DNA of 64,000 bases, taken from assembly GCA_025666215.1 (NCBI GenBank), contig CP102593.1, positions 2,121,001-2,185,000 on the forward strand, written 5' to 3'. The stretch comes from Xanthomonas campestris pv. phormiicola. GTDB lineage: Bacteria; Pseudomonadota; Gammaproteobacteria; Xanthomonadales; Xanthomonadaceae. A model generated the notes under the pieces. The model was not told the DNA's origin. It was given only the letters and a program-made list of their open reading frames with translations, and searched no databases. The translations under genes and the position numbers were made by a program. Shown in pieces: positions 19,136 through 27,961 of the stretch; position 1 is the first letter of the stretch, and each line of letters starts with the position of its first letter.

Positions 19136-20440
19136 TCAGCGCTGCAAGCGGCGCCGCGTGAAGGCCCAGGCCAGCGCGGCGTGCACCGGCAGCAGCAGGG
19201 CGATCCACTGCAGGTTGAATTGCGGCTGCAGCATCGACAGCCAATGGATCAGCAGCGCGGCGCCGGCCAGTGCGACCACCAGCCACAGCAGCGCGCCGAA
19301 CCAGCGCCCGGGCTGGCGGCCGCGCAGCTGCGCGATGGCGCCGCCGACCAGCAGCAGGCACAGCGGGTCGAGCAGCAGCAGGTTGCGATTGGCCCAGGCC
19401 GCGCGGTGGTCGCTGCAGCCCCACAGGTACAGCAGCACGCCGCCGCCGAGCGCGCACAGCAGCCAGAACGGCAGCGCCAGCGCCGCCAGCCAGCGCGGCC
19501 GCCGCGCCAGCGCGACCACGCCGACGGCGACCAGCAGCCCGGCCAGCAGCCACGGCCACCAGTGCCGCGCCTGTTCCTGCGGTTCCGGCGGCAGCCGCTG
19601 CGGCAGCACCCGCTGGCGCGACTGCACCAGCGGGCGCCCGGCGCCGTTGCGTACCTCGCCCAGGCTCTCGGCCAGGCGCATCGGCACGAACGCCTCTTCC
19701 CAGCGCGACAGCGGCTTGTCGGCGAACGGGCCCAGGCCCAGGTCGAAGCCCAGCCACATCCAGGGCGCCGGCGAGGCCAGGCGTACCGATTCGCTGCGAT
19801 AGGTGTTGCCGCGCGAACGCCCCGACAGCTGCGCATGCAGCGTGCCGCCCAGCGCACGGTCCAGCGCGTCGCGGACCATCGTGGCGCAGTTGGCGGTGTA
19901 GTAGTCGTAGCGGTAGCGCGCGTTTTCCGGCCGCGCGCGCCAGGCCAGCGCCTGTTGCAGCGCGCGGGCCTGCGCCGGTTCCATGTCCAGCCACTGGATT
20001 TCCACGCCGCGGCCGGCGTCGCGGTACTGCGCCAGGTCCTCCTGCAGCGGCAGCGCGACCAGGTAATACATCATGTCGCCGGCGGCGAAGCGGCTGACGA
20101 AGTCGGGCTCGCTGGGATCGAAGAAGCCGAAGTTGTACGAGGTGGCCTGGCCGCTGCGCGGATCCACCACCACGATCGCATCGTGGCCGAAGCGTTCGAA
20201 GAACACCTCGCCCGGCTGCATCGTGGCCACGCCGATGCGCGGTGCCGGTGCGGACGCGTCGTCGCTGGACGGGCCGGCAACGGGTGTTGCGGTGGCGGCG
20301 GGTGCCAGCGCGGGCGGCGCGGCCGGGTCCGCGCTGCCGGCCTGCGCGAACGCCAGCGCCGCGCAGCAGGCCAGCAGCGTGCCCAGCAGCCATTGCGGCC
20401 AGCCGCGTGCCGGCCAGCGCGACAGCGGGCGGGCGATCAA
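19136..20440 (-). CDS. DUF4105 / Lnb-type periplasmic domain protein with C-terminal membrane helices
   Basis: 434-residue protein with a signal/anchor segment (about 17-33), an Ala/Pro linker, a DUF4105 periplasmic domain (about 68-290) and about five C-terminal transmembrane helices ending RRRLQR. The domain has a conserved His in FERFGHDAI (His86) and Cys in YYTANCATM (Cys185), a pair placed as in NlpC/P60-like folds. DUF4105 is the N-terminal domain of Enterococcus Lnb, a lipoprotein intramolecular acyltransferase. The TTG start overlaps the corC stop by 4 bp, in the place where lnt follows ybeX/corC in E. coli. Lipoprotein acyl transfer is an inference. Confidence 0.8.
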   Translation of the reverse strand: MIARPLSRWPARGWPQWLLGTLLACCAALAFAQAGSADPAAPPALAPAATATPVAGPSSDDASAPAPRIGVATMQPGEVFFERFGHDAIVVVDPRSGQATSYNFGFFDPSEPDFVSRFAAGDMMYYLVALPLQEDLAQYRDAGRGVEIQWLDMEPAQARALQQALAWRARPENARYRYDYYTANCATMVRDALDRALGGTLHAQLSGRSRGNTYRSESVRLASPAPWMWLGFDLGLGPFADKPLSRWEEAFVPMRLAESLGEVRNGAGRPLVQSRQRVLPQRLPPEPQEQARHWWPWLLAGLLVAVGVVALARRPRWLAALALPFWLLCALGGGVLLYLWGCSDHRAAWANRNLLLLDPLCLLLVGGAIAQLRGRQPGRWFGALLWLVVALAGAALLIHWLSMLQPQFNLQWIALLLPVHAALAWAFTRRRLQR

Positions 20441-21318
20441 GCGTCGTCCTGCGGGTCGGGCGGCAGGATGGTGACGTGGAAGGCCTGCACCCGGCGCGCG
20501 TCGGCGCGCGCCACGCGGAACGCGAAGCGCCCCAGGGTCAGTTCCTCGCCGGTTTCCGGCAGGTGGCCGATGGCCTCGGTGACCAGGCCGCCGACGGTGT
20601 CGTAGTCGTCGTCGGAGAAGTCGGCGCCGAAGCGTTCGTTGAAATCCTCGATCGGGGTCAGCGCGTCGACCACGTACTGGCCGTCGGCCTGCGCGGCGAT
20701 CAGCGAGGCTTCGTCCTCGGCATCGTCGTGCTCGTCGTCGATCTCGCCGACGATCTGCTCCAGCACGTCCTCGATGGTGACCAGGCCGGCGACGCCGCCG
20801 TACTCGTCGACCACGATCGCCATGTGGTTGCGCGAGAGCCGGAACTCCTTGAGCAGCACGTTGAGCTTCTTCGACTCGGGGATCAGCACCGCCGGGCGCA
20901 GCAGCTCGCGCACCGTGCCCGGACCGTGGTCGGCGACCACGCCGCGCAGCAGGTCCTTGGCCAGCAGGATGCCGAGGATGTCGTCCTTGTTCTCGCCATG
21001 CACCGGGAAGCGCGAATGGCCGGATTCGACCACCTGCTTCATCAGGTCGAGAAAGCGCGATTCCGCCGACAGCGACACCATCTGCGAGCGCGAGACCATC
21101 ACATCGCCGACGGTGAGTTCGGACACCGACAGCGCGCCTTCCATCATGCGCAGGGTGTCGGCGGCGATCAGCCCGTCGTGCTGGGCGTCGCGCAGCACCT
21201 CGACCAGGTCGTCGCGGGTGTGCGGGTCGCCGGAGAAAACCGAGCTCAGGCGTTCCAGCCAGCCGCGGCGTTTTTCGTGGGTTTCCGGAGGGGAGCTACT
21301 AGAGTCGTCTTCTGACAT
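20437..21318 (-). CDS. corC: CorC/YbeX-family CBS-domain protein
   Basis: 293-residue cytosolic protein with a short acidic N-tail, a tandem CBS pair (about 65-190: GDVMVSRSQMVSLS, HSRFPVHGENKDDILGIL, MAIVVDEYGGVAGLVTIEDVLEQIVGEI) and the C-terminal CorC_HlyC domain. The family is linked to Mg/Co efflux and, through ybeX, to the ybeZ-ybeY ribosome-quality operon. The start MSEDDSS at 21318 is preferred over MPYPQN at 21336. The gene is in the same direction as, and between, ybeY and the DUF4105 gene. Confidence 0.9.
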   Translation of the reverse strand: MSEDDSSSSPPETHEKRRGWLERLSSVFSGDPHTRDDLVEVLRDAQHDGLIAADTLRMMEGALSVSELTVGDVMVSRSQMVSLSAESRFLDLMKQVVESGHSRFPVHGENKDDILGILLAKDLLRGVVADHGPGTVRELLRPAVLIPESKKLNVLLKEFRLSRNHMAIVVDEYGGVAGLVTIEDVLEQIVGEIDDEHDDAEDEASLIAAQADGQYVVDALTPIEDFNERFGADFSDDDYDTVGGLVTEAIGHLPETGEELTLGRFAFRVARADARRVQAFHVTILPPDPQDDA

Positions 21319-21430
21319 GTTCTGTGGATACGGCACCCGGTCTGCCGGGCGATGTGCGCAAGTCTAGCAGGGCCAATGGGACACAGCCGCGACGCCGGCG
21401 GCGGCCGCGGCGGCGCGCGCGGGCACGGGT

Positions 21431-22021
21431 TCAGCCGCCGCTGGCGGGTGTGTGCAGCGGGTCCGGCGCCGGCGGCGCGTCCGGGTCCTCCGGCAGGTCC
21501 AGGCTGTAGCTGCAACCGGCCAGGGTCTGGCCGGGGTGCGACTTCACCGTGGACAGGCCGAGGATGATCGATTCGATCATCGGCGCGCCGGTCTTGGGAT
21601 CGGTCACGTCGCGGCTGACCACCTCGCGGCCGAACATCGCCTTGTCCGGCGTGTCCACTGCCGCTTCCAGCTGCAGTTGCCTGGCCAAGGGGCGCGGATC
21701 GGGCAGGTCCAGGATCGCCATCACGCTGGCGCCGGCGAAGGCGATGCGCGTGGTGCTGTGGCCGAACACCTGGATCGGCCGCACCAGTTCGTATTCGCGC
21801 ATGAACAGGTTGGACTGCGGCAGCGGCCGCCAGCCCTGCGCGACGGCTTTCAGCGGATCGGCCAGCAGCGGCCCCAGCGCGGCGAAATCGGCCACGCGCT
21901 GGCGGCATTCGAGCAGCGCCGGCAGGTCGATGGCGGCAGCAGGGGCGGGGGCAGCAGCGGGGGCGGCAGCAGCGGGCAGCGCGGCCGCGAGCGCGAACAA
22001 CAGCAACGATGGACGGATCAA
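21431..22021 (-). CDS. Secreted protein of unknown function between ybeY and corC
   Basis: 196 residues, not recognised. A TTG start at 22021 (AGG nine bases upstream) opens a clear signal peptide (IRPSLLLFALAAALPAAAAP) followed by an Ala/Pro stretch. The mature part contains LLECRQRVADFAALG, a SNLFMREYELVRPIQVFGH segment and a single later Cys in LAGCSYSLDLP. Two Cys residues could form a disulfide in the periplasm. It is co-oriented with ybeY (98 bp) and corC (112 bp), so probably in the same operon. Confidence 0.7.
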   Translation of the reverse strand: MIRPSLLLFALAAALPAAAAPAAAPAPAAAIDLPALLECRQRVADFAALGPLLADPLKAVAQGWRPLPQSNLFMREYELVRPIQVFGHSTTRIAFAGASVMAILDLPDPRPLARQLQLEAAVDTPDKAMFGREVVSRDVTDPKTGAPMIESIILGLSTVKSHPGQTLAGCSYSLDLPEDPDAPPAPDPLHTPASGG

Positions 22022-22119
22022 CGCGCTGGACCTCGGACCGGGAAGGAGGGCGGTGCGGCGCAGCGGCCGCGCGGCCACGTTAGCGCCCGCGCCAGCGCTT
22101 GACCAGCCATTGCCGGGCT

Positions 22120-22605
22120 TCAGCGTTCCCCGGCGTAAGGGTCGCCCACGCCCAGGTCGGCCAGGATCTCGCGTTCCAGTTGCTCCATCGCGTCGGCCTC
22201 CTTGTCGTCCTCGTGGTCCCAGCCGAGCAGGTGCAGCACGCCGTGCACGGTCAGGTGCGCGTAATGGGCGTTGAGCGGCTTGCCCTGTTCGGCGGCCTCG
22301 CGCGCCACCACCGGCGCGCAGATCACCAGGTCGCCGAGCAGCGGCAGCTTGACGCCCTTGGGCAGGCCTTCGGGCAGCTCGGCCGGGAAGCTGAGCACGT
22401 TGGTGGCGTAGTCCTTGCCGCGGTAGTGGTGGTTGAGCGAGCGGCCTTCCTTGTCGTCGACCAGGCGGATCGCCAGGTCGGCTTCGCGGATGCGGCCCTT
22501 CAACGCCGCCGCCACCCACTTGCGGAAGCTCGCCGCCGCCGGCAATCCGGCGCGGGGCAGGGCGTAGCTGACGCCGACGTCGAGGTGGACCGGACCTTTG
22601 GTCAT
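22120..22605 (-). CDS. ybeY: Endoribonuclease YbeY, rRNA maturation factor
   Basis: 161-residue single-domain metalloprotein for 16S rRNA 3'-end maturation and ribosome quality control. The zinc motif H-x3-H-x5-H is [11 protein letters not shown] (His121, His125, His131), and [14 protein letters not shown] is the second family block. It lies 172 bp downstream of phoH, with corC further on: the standard ybeZ-ybeY-ybeX order with one extra gene inserted. Confidence 0.94.
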   Translation of the reverse strand: MTKGPVHLDVGVSYALPRAGLPAAASFRKWVAAALKGRIREADLAIRLVDDKEGRSLNHHYRGKDYATNVLSFPAELPEGLPKGVKLPLLGDLVICAPVVAREAAEQGKPLNAHYAHLTVHGVLHLLGWDHEDDKEADAMEQLEREILADLGVGDPYAGER

Positions 22606-22777
22606 GGCGATACCGGCATTTCAGAGCGGACAGGAGCCGACAGTATCGCGCGTGCGGCGCGTCACCGCGACGTCCAGTCGTCGGCGGCGTAGGCGATCGC
22701 GACCACGTCGGCCGCGCCGGCCTGACGGCCGATGCCTGCGTCCTTGACCGAGCCATGGCAGTCGAAGCGCATGCGGA

Positions 22778-23764
22778 TCACGCGGCCGGGCCGGTCGCCT
22801 TGTCGGTGAGGTCGCGCTTTTCGTAGGCGGTGACGATGCGCGCCACCAGCGGATGGCGCACCACGTCGCGCGCCTCGAAGAAGGTGAAGCTGACGCCTTC
22901 GACTTCGTGCAGCACCTCGATCGCATCGCGCAGGCCGGACTTGACGTGCTTGGGCAGGTCGATCTGGGTCAGGTCGCCGGTGACCACGGCGGTGCTGCCG
23001 AAGCCGAGCCGGGTCAGGAACATCTTCATCTGCTCGATGGTGGTGTTCTGCGCCTCGTCCAGGATCACGTAGGCGTCGTTGAGGGTGCGCCCGCGCATGT
23101 ACGCCAGCGGCGCGATCTCGATGACGTTCTTCTCCAGCAGCTTGACCACTTTTTCCACGCCGAGCATCTCGTACAGCGCATCGTACAGCGGGCGCAGGTA
23201 GGGATCGACCTTCTGGCTGAGGTCGCCGGGCAGGAAGCCCAGCTTCTCGCCGGCTTCCACCGCCGGGCGCACCAGGATCAGCCGCTGCACCCGCGATTCG
23301 TTCAGCGCCTCGACCGCGCTGGCCACGGCCAGGAAGGTCTTGCCGGTGCCGGCCGGGCCGATGCCGAAGTTGATGTCGTGGCTGGCGATCTGGTGCAGGT
23401 ACTTGGCCTGGTTGGCGCCGCGGCCGCGCACGGTGCCGCGCTTGACCTTGATCGCCACTTCCTGCGGCTGGTACGCGCGCTGCGCCACCTGGTCGACGTT
23501 GGACTGGTTGAGCCGCAGGTGGATTTCCTGGTCGTCGAAGGTGACGTGATCGGCCTCGACATACAGCGCCTGCAGCAGCCGTTCGGCCGCCGCCACCGCC
23601 TGCTCCGGCCCGGTCACCCGGTACACGTTGCCGCGGTTGGAGATCTCCACGCCCAGGCGCAGTTCGATCTGCCGCAAGTGCGCATCGAACGGGCCGGCCA
23701 GGTTGGCCAGGCGTTCGGTATCGGCGGGATCCAGGGTGAAGTCGCGTTGCGCAGGGGTGGTCAT
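22778..23764 (-). CDS. ybeZ: PhoH-like ATPase (YbeZ)
   Basis: 328-residue cytosolic P-loop protein that works with YbeY in rRNA metabolism. An N-terminal KH-like region (about 20-85, [18 protein letters not shown]) precedes Walker [12 protein letters not shown] and Walker [10 protein letters not shown], with the Gly-rich linker [15 protein letters not shown]. The start MTTPAQRDF is chosen; 35 residues of upstream open frame are Arg-rich and unlike the family. A 330-bp non-coding gap lies upstream. Confidence 0.93.
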   Translation of the reverse strand: MTTPAQRDFTLDPADTERLANLAGPFDAHLRQIELRLGVEISNRGNVYRVTGPEQAVAAAERLLQALYVEADHVTFDDQEIHLRLNQSNVDQVAQRAYQPQEVAIKVKRGTVRGRGANQAKYLHQIASHDINFGIGPAGTGKTFLAVASAVEALNESRVQRLILVRPAVEAGEKLGFLPGDLSQKVDPYLRPLYDALYEMLGVEKVVKLLEKNVIEIAPLAYMRGRTLNDAYVILDEAQNTTIEQMKMFLTRLGFGSTAVVTGDLTQIDLPKHVKSGLRDAIEVLHEVEGVSFTFFEARDVVRHPLVARIVTAYEKRDLTDKATGPAA

Positions 23765-24094
23765 GGCGGGCGCAGGCCGCCGGTGGCGGCGTCGAAAACG
23801 AGGGGTGCAAAGGGTAGCGCGCAGCGCGTAGCCGGGCCAGTGCAGGGCGCGCGGCGACGGCATCTGCACACGGTCCGTCTGCGCCTGCGGGCGTCGCCGG
23901 CGCGCGCCGTGGCGGCGATGGCGATGTTGTCCATAGCAGATGTGGATCGATTGTCCGCAAGCCTGTGGACAAACGCTGCGATGCCTTGCCGAGCAAGGCC
24001 CCGGGCCGCGATGGCGAAAAGATCGCAGGGGCCCGGCGCTCGCTCCGCGGCGTTGGCCCCGAGGCGCTCGCTCGGCGCTCGCTCGCGCCCGTCG
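23765..24094. other. Non-coding gap upstream of ybeZ with a cluster of DnaA-box-like 9-mers
   Basis: 330 bp with no supported gene. Four near matches to the 9-bp DnaA box occur in 46 bp: TTGTCCATA (23927), TGTGGATCG (23941), TTGTCCGCA (23951) and TGTGGACAA (23964), the last with one mismatch. The promoter of the ybeZ-ybeY-corC operon should lie here. Confidence 0.4.
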
Positions 24095-24517
24095 CTATCG
24101 CGCGTCCCCGCCGTGGCGGCTGCTGCGCGTGCGCGCCTGCATCCACGCCTCCGCGATCGCGCGTGCGCCGGGAGGGTCGTCCACGACCAGGACCAGTTGC
24201 CGGTGGTGATCGCTGTACTGCACGGCGATGTCGATGCCGGCGGCGGCGAGCAGGCCGGTCAGCAGGCCCAGTTGTCCTGGCGTTTCCTGATCCAGGCGCA
24301 GCAGCACCACGGGGTGCTCGGCGGCGACGCGGATGCCGTGCGCCTGCAGCACCACGCGGACCGGCGCGGCGGCGTCGAACAGGAAGTGCGCGACCGCGTG
24401 TCCGTCCACCCGCCATACCCCGCCGCCTTCGATGCTGATGCCGGCCGCGCCAAGCGCCTGGGCCATTGCCGACAGCGCGCCGGGGCGATTGTCGAGATGG
24501 ATCTCCACGTCCTTCAT
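24095..24517 (-). CDS. Tandem ACT-domain protein
   Basis: 140 residues, mostly two ACT domains: the first begins MKDVEIHLDNRPGALSAMAQALGAAGISIEG, the second around HPVVLLRLDQETPGQLGLLTGLLAAAGIDI. ACT pairs sense small ligands, usually amino acids. There is no catalytic domain, so a regulatory or ligand-sensing role is inferred. The start overlaps the OsmC stop by 4 bp, so the two genes are translated together. Confidence 0.8.
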   Translation of the reverse strand: MKDVEIHLDNRPGALSAMAQALGAAGISIEGGGVWRVDGHAVAHFLFDAAAPVRVVLQAHGIRVAAEHPVVLLRLDQETPGQLGLLTGLLAAAGIDIAVQYSDHHRQLVLVVDDPPGARAIAEAWMQARTRSSRHGGDAR

Positions 24518-25011
24518 CGCTGCGCCTCCGGCATTGCCGCGGCGTGCACGATGGTCGCGTCGCAGCGCACCGCGACGGCGCAACTGTTGGCGATGAAGCA
24601 TTGCGCGTGGGCCTGCACATGCAGCGCCTGCGCGCGGGCGGCGTCGCTGTCGGCGGCGATGGTCACCCGCGGTGCCAGCGCCACCTCGCGAAAGCGTCCG
24701 CCGTGGCCGGGGCGAAGCTGCAGCCAGCCCTGCGCCTGGTCGTCGTAGGCGAGGACGCGGATGCCGGCATGCGCGCACAAGGCCAGGTAGGTCAGCATGT
24801 GGCAGGCGGCGAGGGCGCCGACGAACAGGTCTTCCGGGTTGTGCAGCGCAGGGTCGCCGCGGAACAGCGGATCGGCACTGCCTGCGAGCGGCGGCTTGCC
24901 GGCAACGTGCAGCGCGTAGTCGCGGCCGTAGCCGCGGTAGTCGCCGGTGCCGCTGCCGCGATTGCCGGTCCAGTGCAACTGCGAAGCGTAGTGGTGCAGC
25001 GTGTCGGTCAT
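24514..25011 (-). CDS. OsmC/Ohr-family peroxiredoxin-like protein
   Basis: 165-residue member of the OsmC superfamily that detoxifies organic hydroperoxides. The two redox cysteines are Cys70 in GALAACHMLTYL and Cys138 in HAQCFIANSC, with HNPEDLFVGAL before the first. An additional Cys at 144 is unusual. MTDTLHHYAS at 25011 is chosen because the 9-residue extension has no family similarity. It is divergent from an ArsR regulator over 70 bp, suggesting repression by it. Confidence 0.87.
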   Translation of the reverse strand: MTDTLHHYASQLHWTGNRGSGTGDYRGYGRDYALHVAGKPPLAGSADPLFRGDPALHNPEDLFVGALAACHMLTYLALCAHAGIRVLAYDDQAQGWLQLRPGHGGRFREVALAPRVTIAADSDAARAQALHVQAHAQCFIANSCAVAVRCDATIVHAAAMPEAQR

Positions 25012-25062
25012 CGGCCTGCCTCGTGTGGGAGTGGCCACCGTAGGCGCCGGCGCGGCGTCTCG

Positions 25063-25080
25063 CTTCGTCTAGACTCGAAG
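25063..25080. promoter_or_regulatory. Candidate ArsR operator, imperfect palindrome
   Basis: CTTCGTCTAGACTCGAAG lies immediately before the arsR start codon, with outer arms CTTCG/CGAAG around a GTCTAGAC core. The position in a 70-bp divergent gap suits autoregulation and control of osmC. The symmetry is imperfect, so this is tentative. Confidence 0.4.
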
Positions 25081-25081
25081 C

Positions 25082-25744
25082 ATGAGCGAAGACACTCTGC
25101 TTGCACGCGCCGGCTTCCTGCTCGGCGATCCGGCGCGCAGCCGCATGCTGGCGGCGTTGATGGGCGGACAGGCGCGCACCGCCAGCGAACTGGCGCTGGA
25201 CGGCGCCGTGGCGCCATCGACCGCCAGCCGGCATCTGGCGCAACTGCTCGAAGCCGGCTTGCTCGAGGTGGTGCGGCAGGGCCGGCACCGCTATTTCCGC
25301 CTGGCCGGCGCGCATGTCGCTGCTGCGGTCGAGGCGATGATGGGGCTGGCGCCGGTACCGCTGCGGACGGTCGGCCCGGCGGATCCCGGCTTGCGCCGGG
25401 CGCGGGTGTGCTACGACCATCTGGCCGGTGCGCTGGCGATCCGCTGGCGCCAGCAGATGGAAGCGCGTGGCTACCTGCTGTGCGCCGACGGCATGGCCTT
25501 GAGCGCGGCGGGGACGGCCTGGTGTGCGACGGTCGGCATCGACGTGGCCGCGCTGCGCGCGTCGCGGCGTCCGCTGTGCCGGCCGTGCCCGGACTGGAGC
25601 GAGCGCCGCGACCACGTCGCCGGCGCGTTGGGCAGCGCCTTGCTGGCGCGGCTGCTGGACACCGGCCTGGCCCGGCGCGTGCCGGATTCGCGTGCCGTGC
25701 AGATCGGCGCGCGCGGGGAGCGGTTCCTGAGCGTGCTCGACTAG
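25082..25744 (+). CDS. ArsR-family transcriptional regulator with C-terminal extension
   Basis: 220 residues. The N-terminal winged HTH (about 10-85) reads LGDPARSRMLAALMGGQARTASELAL..APSTASRHLAQLLEAGLLEVVRQGRHRYFRL. About 120 further residues follow, longer than classic metal-sensing ArsR, with Cys in RVCYDHL, LLCADG, AWCATVG and LCRPCPDW, which could sense thiols or oxidants. It is divergent from osmC, so an organic-peroxide or electrophile response is inferred. Confidence 0.85.
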   Translation: MSEDTLLARAGFLLGDPARSRMLAALMGGQARTASELALDGAVAPSTASRHLAQLLEAGLLEVVRQGRHRYFRLAGAHVAAAVEAMMGLAPVPLRTVGPADPGLRRARVCYDHLAGALAIRWRQQMEARGYLLCADGMALSAAGTAWCATVGIDVAALRASRRPLCRPCPDWSERRDHVAGALGSALLARLLDTGLARRVPDSRAVQIGARGERFLSVLD

Positions 25745-25762
25745 GCCGCGGCCCGCCGCCGC

Positions 25763-27190
25763 TCAGGCCGCGGCGTCGTCGGCGGCCAGGTGCAGGCGAC
25801 CGCGCAGCGAATTGCTCAGCGCCTCGGTGATGGTGACCTCGACGAACTGGCCGACCAGGCGCGGGTGGCCGGGGAAATTCACCGAGCGCATGTTCTCGGT
25901 CTTGCCGGTCAGCTCGGCCGGGTTCTTCTTCGACGGGCCTTCGACCAGCACGGTCTGCACGCTGCCGACCATGGCGCGCGAGAGTTGCAGCGAATGCGCG
26001 TTGATGTGCGCCTGCAGCCGCGCCAGCCGCGCGTGCTTGACCGCGTCGGGGGTGTCGTCTTCCAGGTCGGCGGCGGGCGTGCCCGGGCGGCGCGAGTAGA
26101 TGAAGGAGAAGCTCTGGTCGAAGCCCACGTCCTCGATCAGCTTCATGGTCTTGTCGAAGTCGGCGTCGGTCTCGCCGGGGAAGCCGACGATGAAGTCCGA
26201 GCTGATCGAGATGTCCGGGCGCACCGCGCGCAGCTTGCGGATCTTCTGCTTGAACTCCAGCGCGGTGTAGCCGCGCTTCATCGCGCTGAGGATGCGGTCG
26301 CTGCCGGCCTGCACCGGCAGGTGCAGGTAGTTGGCCAGCTGCGGCACGTCGCGGTAGGCGTCCACCAGCGAATCGCTGAACTCCAGCGGATGCGAGGTGG
26401 TGAAGCGGATGCGGCCGATGCCCTCGATCTGCGCGATGCTGCGGATCAGCAGGCCCAGGTCGGCGTACTGCGGCTCCTCGCCGGCCTCGGCGTCGGCGTA
26501 GGGCCCGCGGTAGGCGTTGACGTTCTGGCCGAGCAGGTTGATCTCGCGCACGCCCTGCGCGGCCAGCTGCGCCACTTCCACCAGCACGTCCTCGAACGGC
26601 CGGCTGATCTCCTCGCCGCGGGTGTAGGGCACCACGCAGAACGAGCAGTACTTGGAGCAGCCCTCCATGATCGACACGAACGCCGACGGGCCCTCGGCGC
26701 GCGGCTCCGGCAGGCGGTCGAACTTCTCGACCTCGGGGAAGCTGATGTCCACCTGCGACTTGCCCGATTCGCGCCGCGCGCGGATCAGTTCCGGCAGCCG
26801 GTGCAGGGTCTGCGGGCCGAACACCAGGTCCACGTAGGGCGCGCGCTTGACGATCGCCTCGCCCTCCTGCGACGCCACGCAGCCGCCGACGCCGATGATC
26901 ACCGGCTTGCCGCCGGCCTTCAGGGCCTTCCAGCGGCCGAGCTGGCTGAACACCTTCTCCTGCGCCTTCTCGCGGATCGAGCAGGTGTTGACCAGCACCA
27001 CGTCGGCTTCTTCGGGGTTGTCGGTCAGTTCCAGGCCCTCGGCGGCGGCGAGCACGTCGGCCATCTTGGCCGAGTCGTACTCGTTCATCTGGCAACCGTG
27101 GGTCTTGATGTACAGCTTGCCGCGTACCGCGGGCGCGGCAGCGGCCGGGGTGCCGGCGGAGGGCAGGGGATGCAGGGCGTTCCCGGTCAT
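25763..27190 (-). CDS. miaB: tRNA-2-methylthio-N6-dimethylallyladenosine synthase MiaB
   Basis: 475-residue radical-SAM methylthiotransferase acting on A37 of tRNAs reading U-starting codons. The N-terminal MTTase domain holds the three auxiliary cluster cysteines ([32 protein letters not shown]). The radical-SAM core has CSKYCSFC, and a C-terminal TRAM domain ends at the stop. About 24 non-conserved residues precede the first domain. It lies about 2 kb from ybeZ rather than adjacent, because an ArsR/OsmC/ACT module sits between. Confidence 0.95.
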   Translation of the reverse strand: MTGNALHPLPSAGTPAAAAPAVRGKLYIKTHGCQMNEYDSAKMADVLAAAEGLELTDNPEEADVVLVNTCSIREKAQEKVFSQLGRWKALKAGGKPVIIGVGGCVASQEGEAIVKRAPYVDLVFGPQTLHRLPELIRARRESGKSQVDISFPEVEKFDRLPEPRAEGPSAFVSIMEGCSKYCSFCVVPYTRGEEISRPFEDVLVEVAQLAAQGVREINLLGQNVNAYRGPYADAEAGEEPQYADLGLLIRSIAQIEGIGRIRFTTSHPLEFSDSLVDAYRDVPQLANYLHLPVQAGSDRILSAMKRGYTALEFKQKIRKLRAVRPDISISSDFIVGFPGETDADFDKTMKLIEDVGFDQSFSFIYSRRPGTPAADLEDDTPDAVKHARLARLQAHINAHSLQLSRAMVGSVQTVLVEGPSKKNPAELTGKTENMRSVNFPGHPRLVGQFVEVTITEALSNSLRGRLHLAADDAAA

Positions 27191-27262
27191 GGCGCTTAAT
27201 CCAGGCGGGTGGCTGAGGAGAGCCGGCTAGTCTACCTGGGCCGGCCGCGCCGCGCAGGCGGC

Positions 27263-27886
27263 TCAGGCCTCGGCGGCCGCGTCGATCGCCTGCGCGCGCT
27301 GCATCGCCGGCCGCGCCGCCATGCGTTCGACGTAGGCGCGGGTCGGTGCCGGCGGATCGACCAGGCCGAAGCCGATCATCCAGCCCAGCGCGCTGCCCCA
27401 CAGCACATCGGCCGCGGTGCAGCGGTCGCCGAGCAGGTAGTCGCCGCGCGCCAGCTGGTCGTCGACCACGCCCATCACCGTGTCGCAGTCCGCGTACGGC
27501 GACATCGCCCGCGGCGGCGCCTCGCGCTTGAGCGCGCGGTCGATGATGGCCGGCTCGAACGCCGAGCCGTAGAACGCCAGCCAGCGCAGGTAGGGGCCGC
27601 GGCGCGGATCGCCCATCGCCGGGGCCAGCGCGGCCTCCGGGTACAGATCGGCCAGGTATTGGTAGATCGCCACCTGTTCGGTCACCACCGCGCCGGCGTG
27701 GTCGATCGCCGGCACCTTGCCCATCGGGTTGATCGCCAGGTATTCCGGCGCCAGCTGCGCGCCGCTGGCGAAGTCGATGCGTTCCAGCGCGTAGTCGGCG
27801 CCCAGTTCCTCGAGCAGGATCAGCACGCCTTTGGAGCGGGATTTGGGGTTGTGGTACAGGGTCACATGGCGGTCGGCGATGGGCAT
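27263..27886 (-). CDS. Glutathione S-transferase family protein
   Basis: 207 residues. An N-terminal thioredoxin-like domain (VTLYHNPKSRSKGVLILLEEL, INPMGKVPAI, VTEQVAIYQYLADLYP) is followed by an all-helical GST_C domain. Substrate is not predictable. GAGGAG lies upstream of the ATG at 27886. It is divergent from a WYL regulator over 75 bp that contain a perfect inverted repeat, so regulation by the neighbour is likely. Confidence 0.85.
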   Translation of the reverse strand: MPIADRHVTLYHNPKSRSKGVLILLEELGADYALERIDFASGAQLAPEYLAINPMGKVPAIDHAGAVVTEQVAIYQYLADLYPEAALAPAMGDPRRGPYLRWLAFYGSAFEPAIIDRALKREAPPRAMSPYADCDTVMGVVDDQLARGDYLLGDRCTAADVLWGSALGWMIGFGLVDPPAPTRAYVERMAARPAMQRAQAIDAAAEA

Positions 27887-27926
27887 GGCGGCTCTCCTCG
27901 GTGATCGAGCGTCCATGCTAGGCGCT

Positions 27927-27951
27927 ATTGCGGACGGATCCTGTCCGCAAT
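27927..27951. promoter_or_regulatory. Perfect inverted repeat between gst and the WYL regulator
   Basis: Arms ATTGCGGAC and GTCCGCAAT (9 bp, no mismatch) are separated by 7 bases. The site lies 11 bp before the regulator start and 40 bp before the gst start in a 75-bp divergent gap. This is the best operator candidate in the window and is probably bound by the adjacent WYL regulator. Confidence 0.65.
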
Positions 27952-27961
27952 ACCGTGCGCC

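Noticed and set aside
22662..22772. 36-codon minus-strand ORF (MRFDCHGSVKDAG..) between ybeZ and ybeY
   Set aside because: No ribosome site, no family pattern; spacing alone is not enough.
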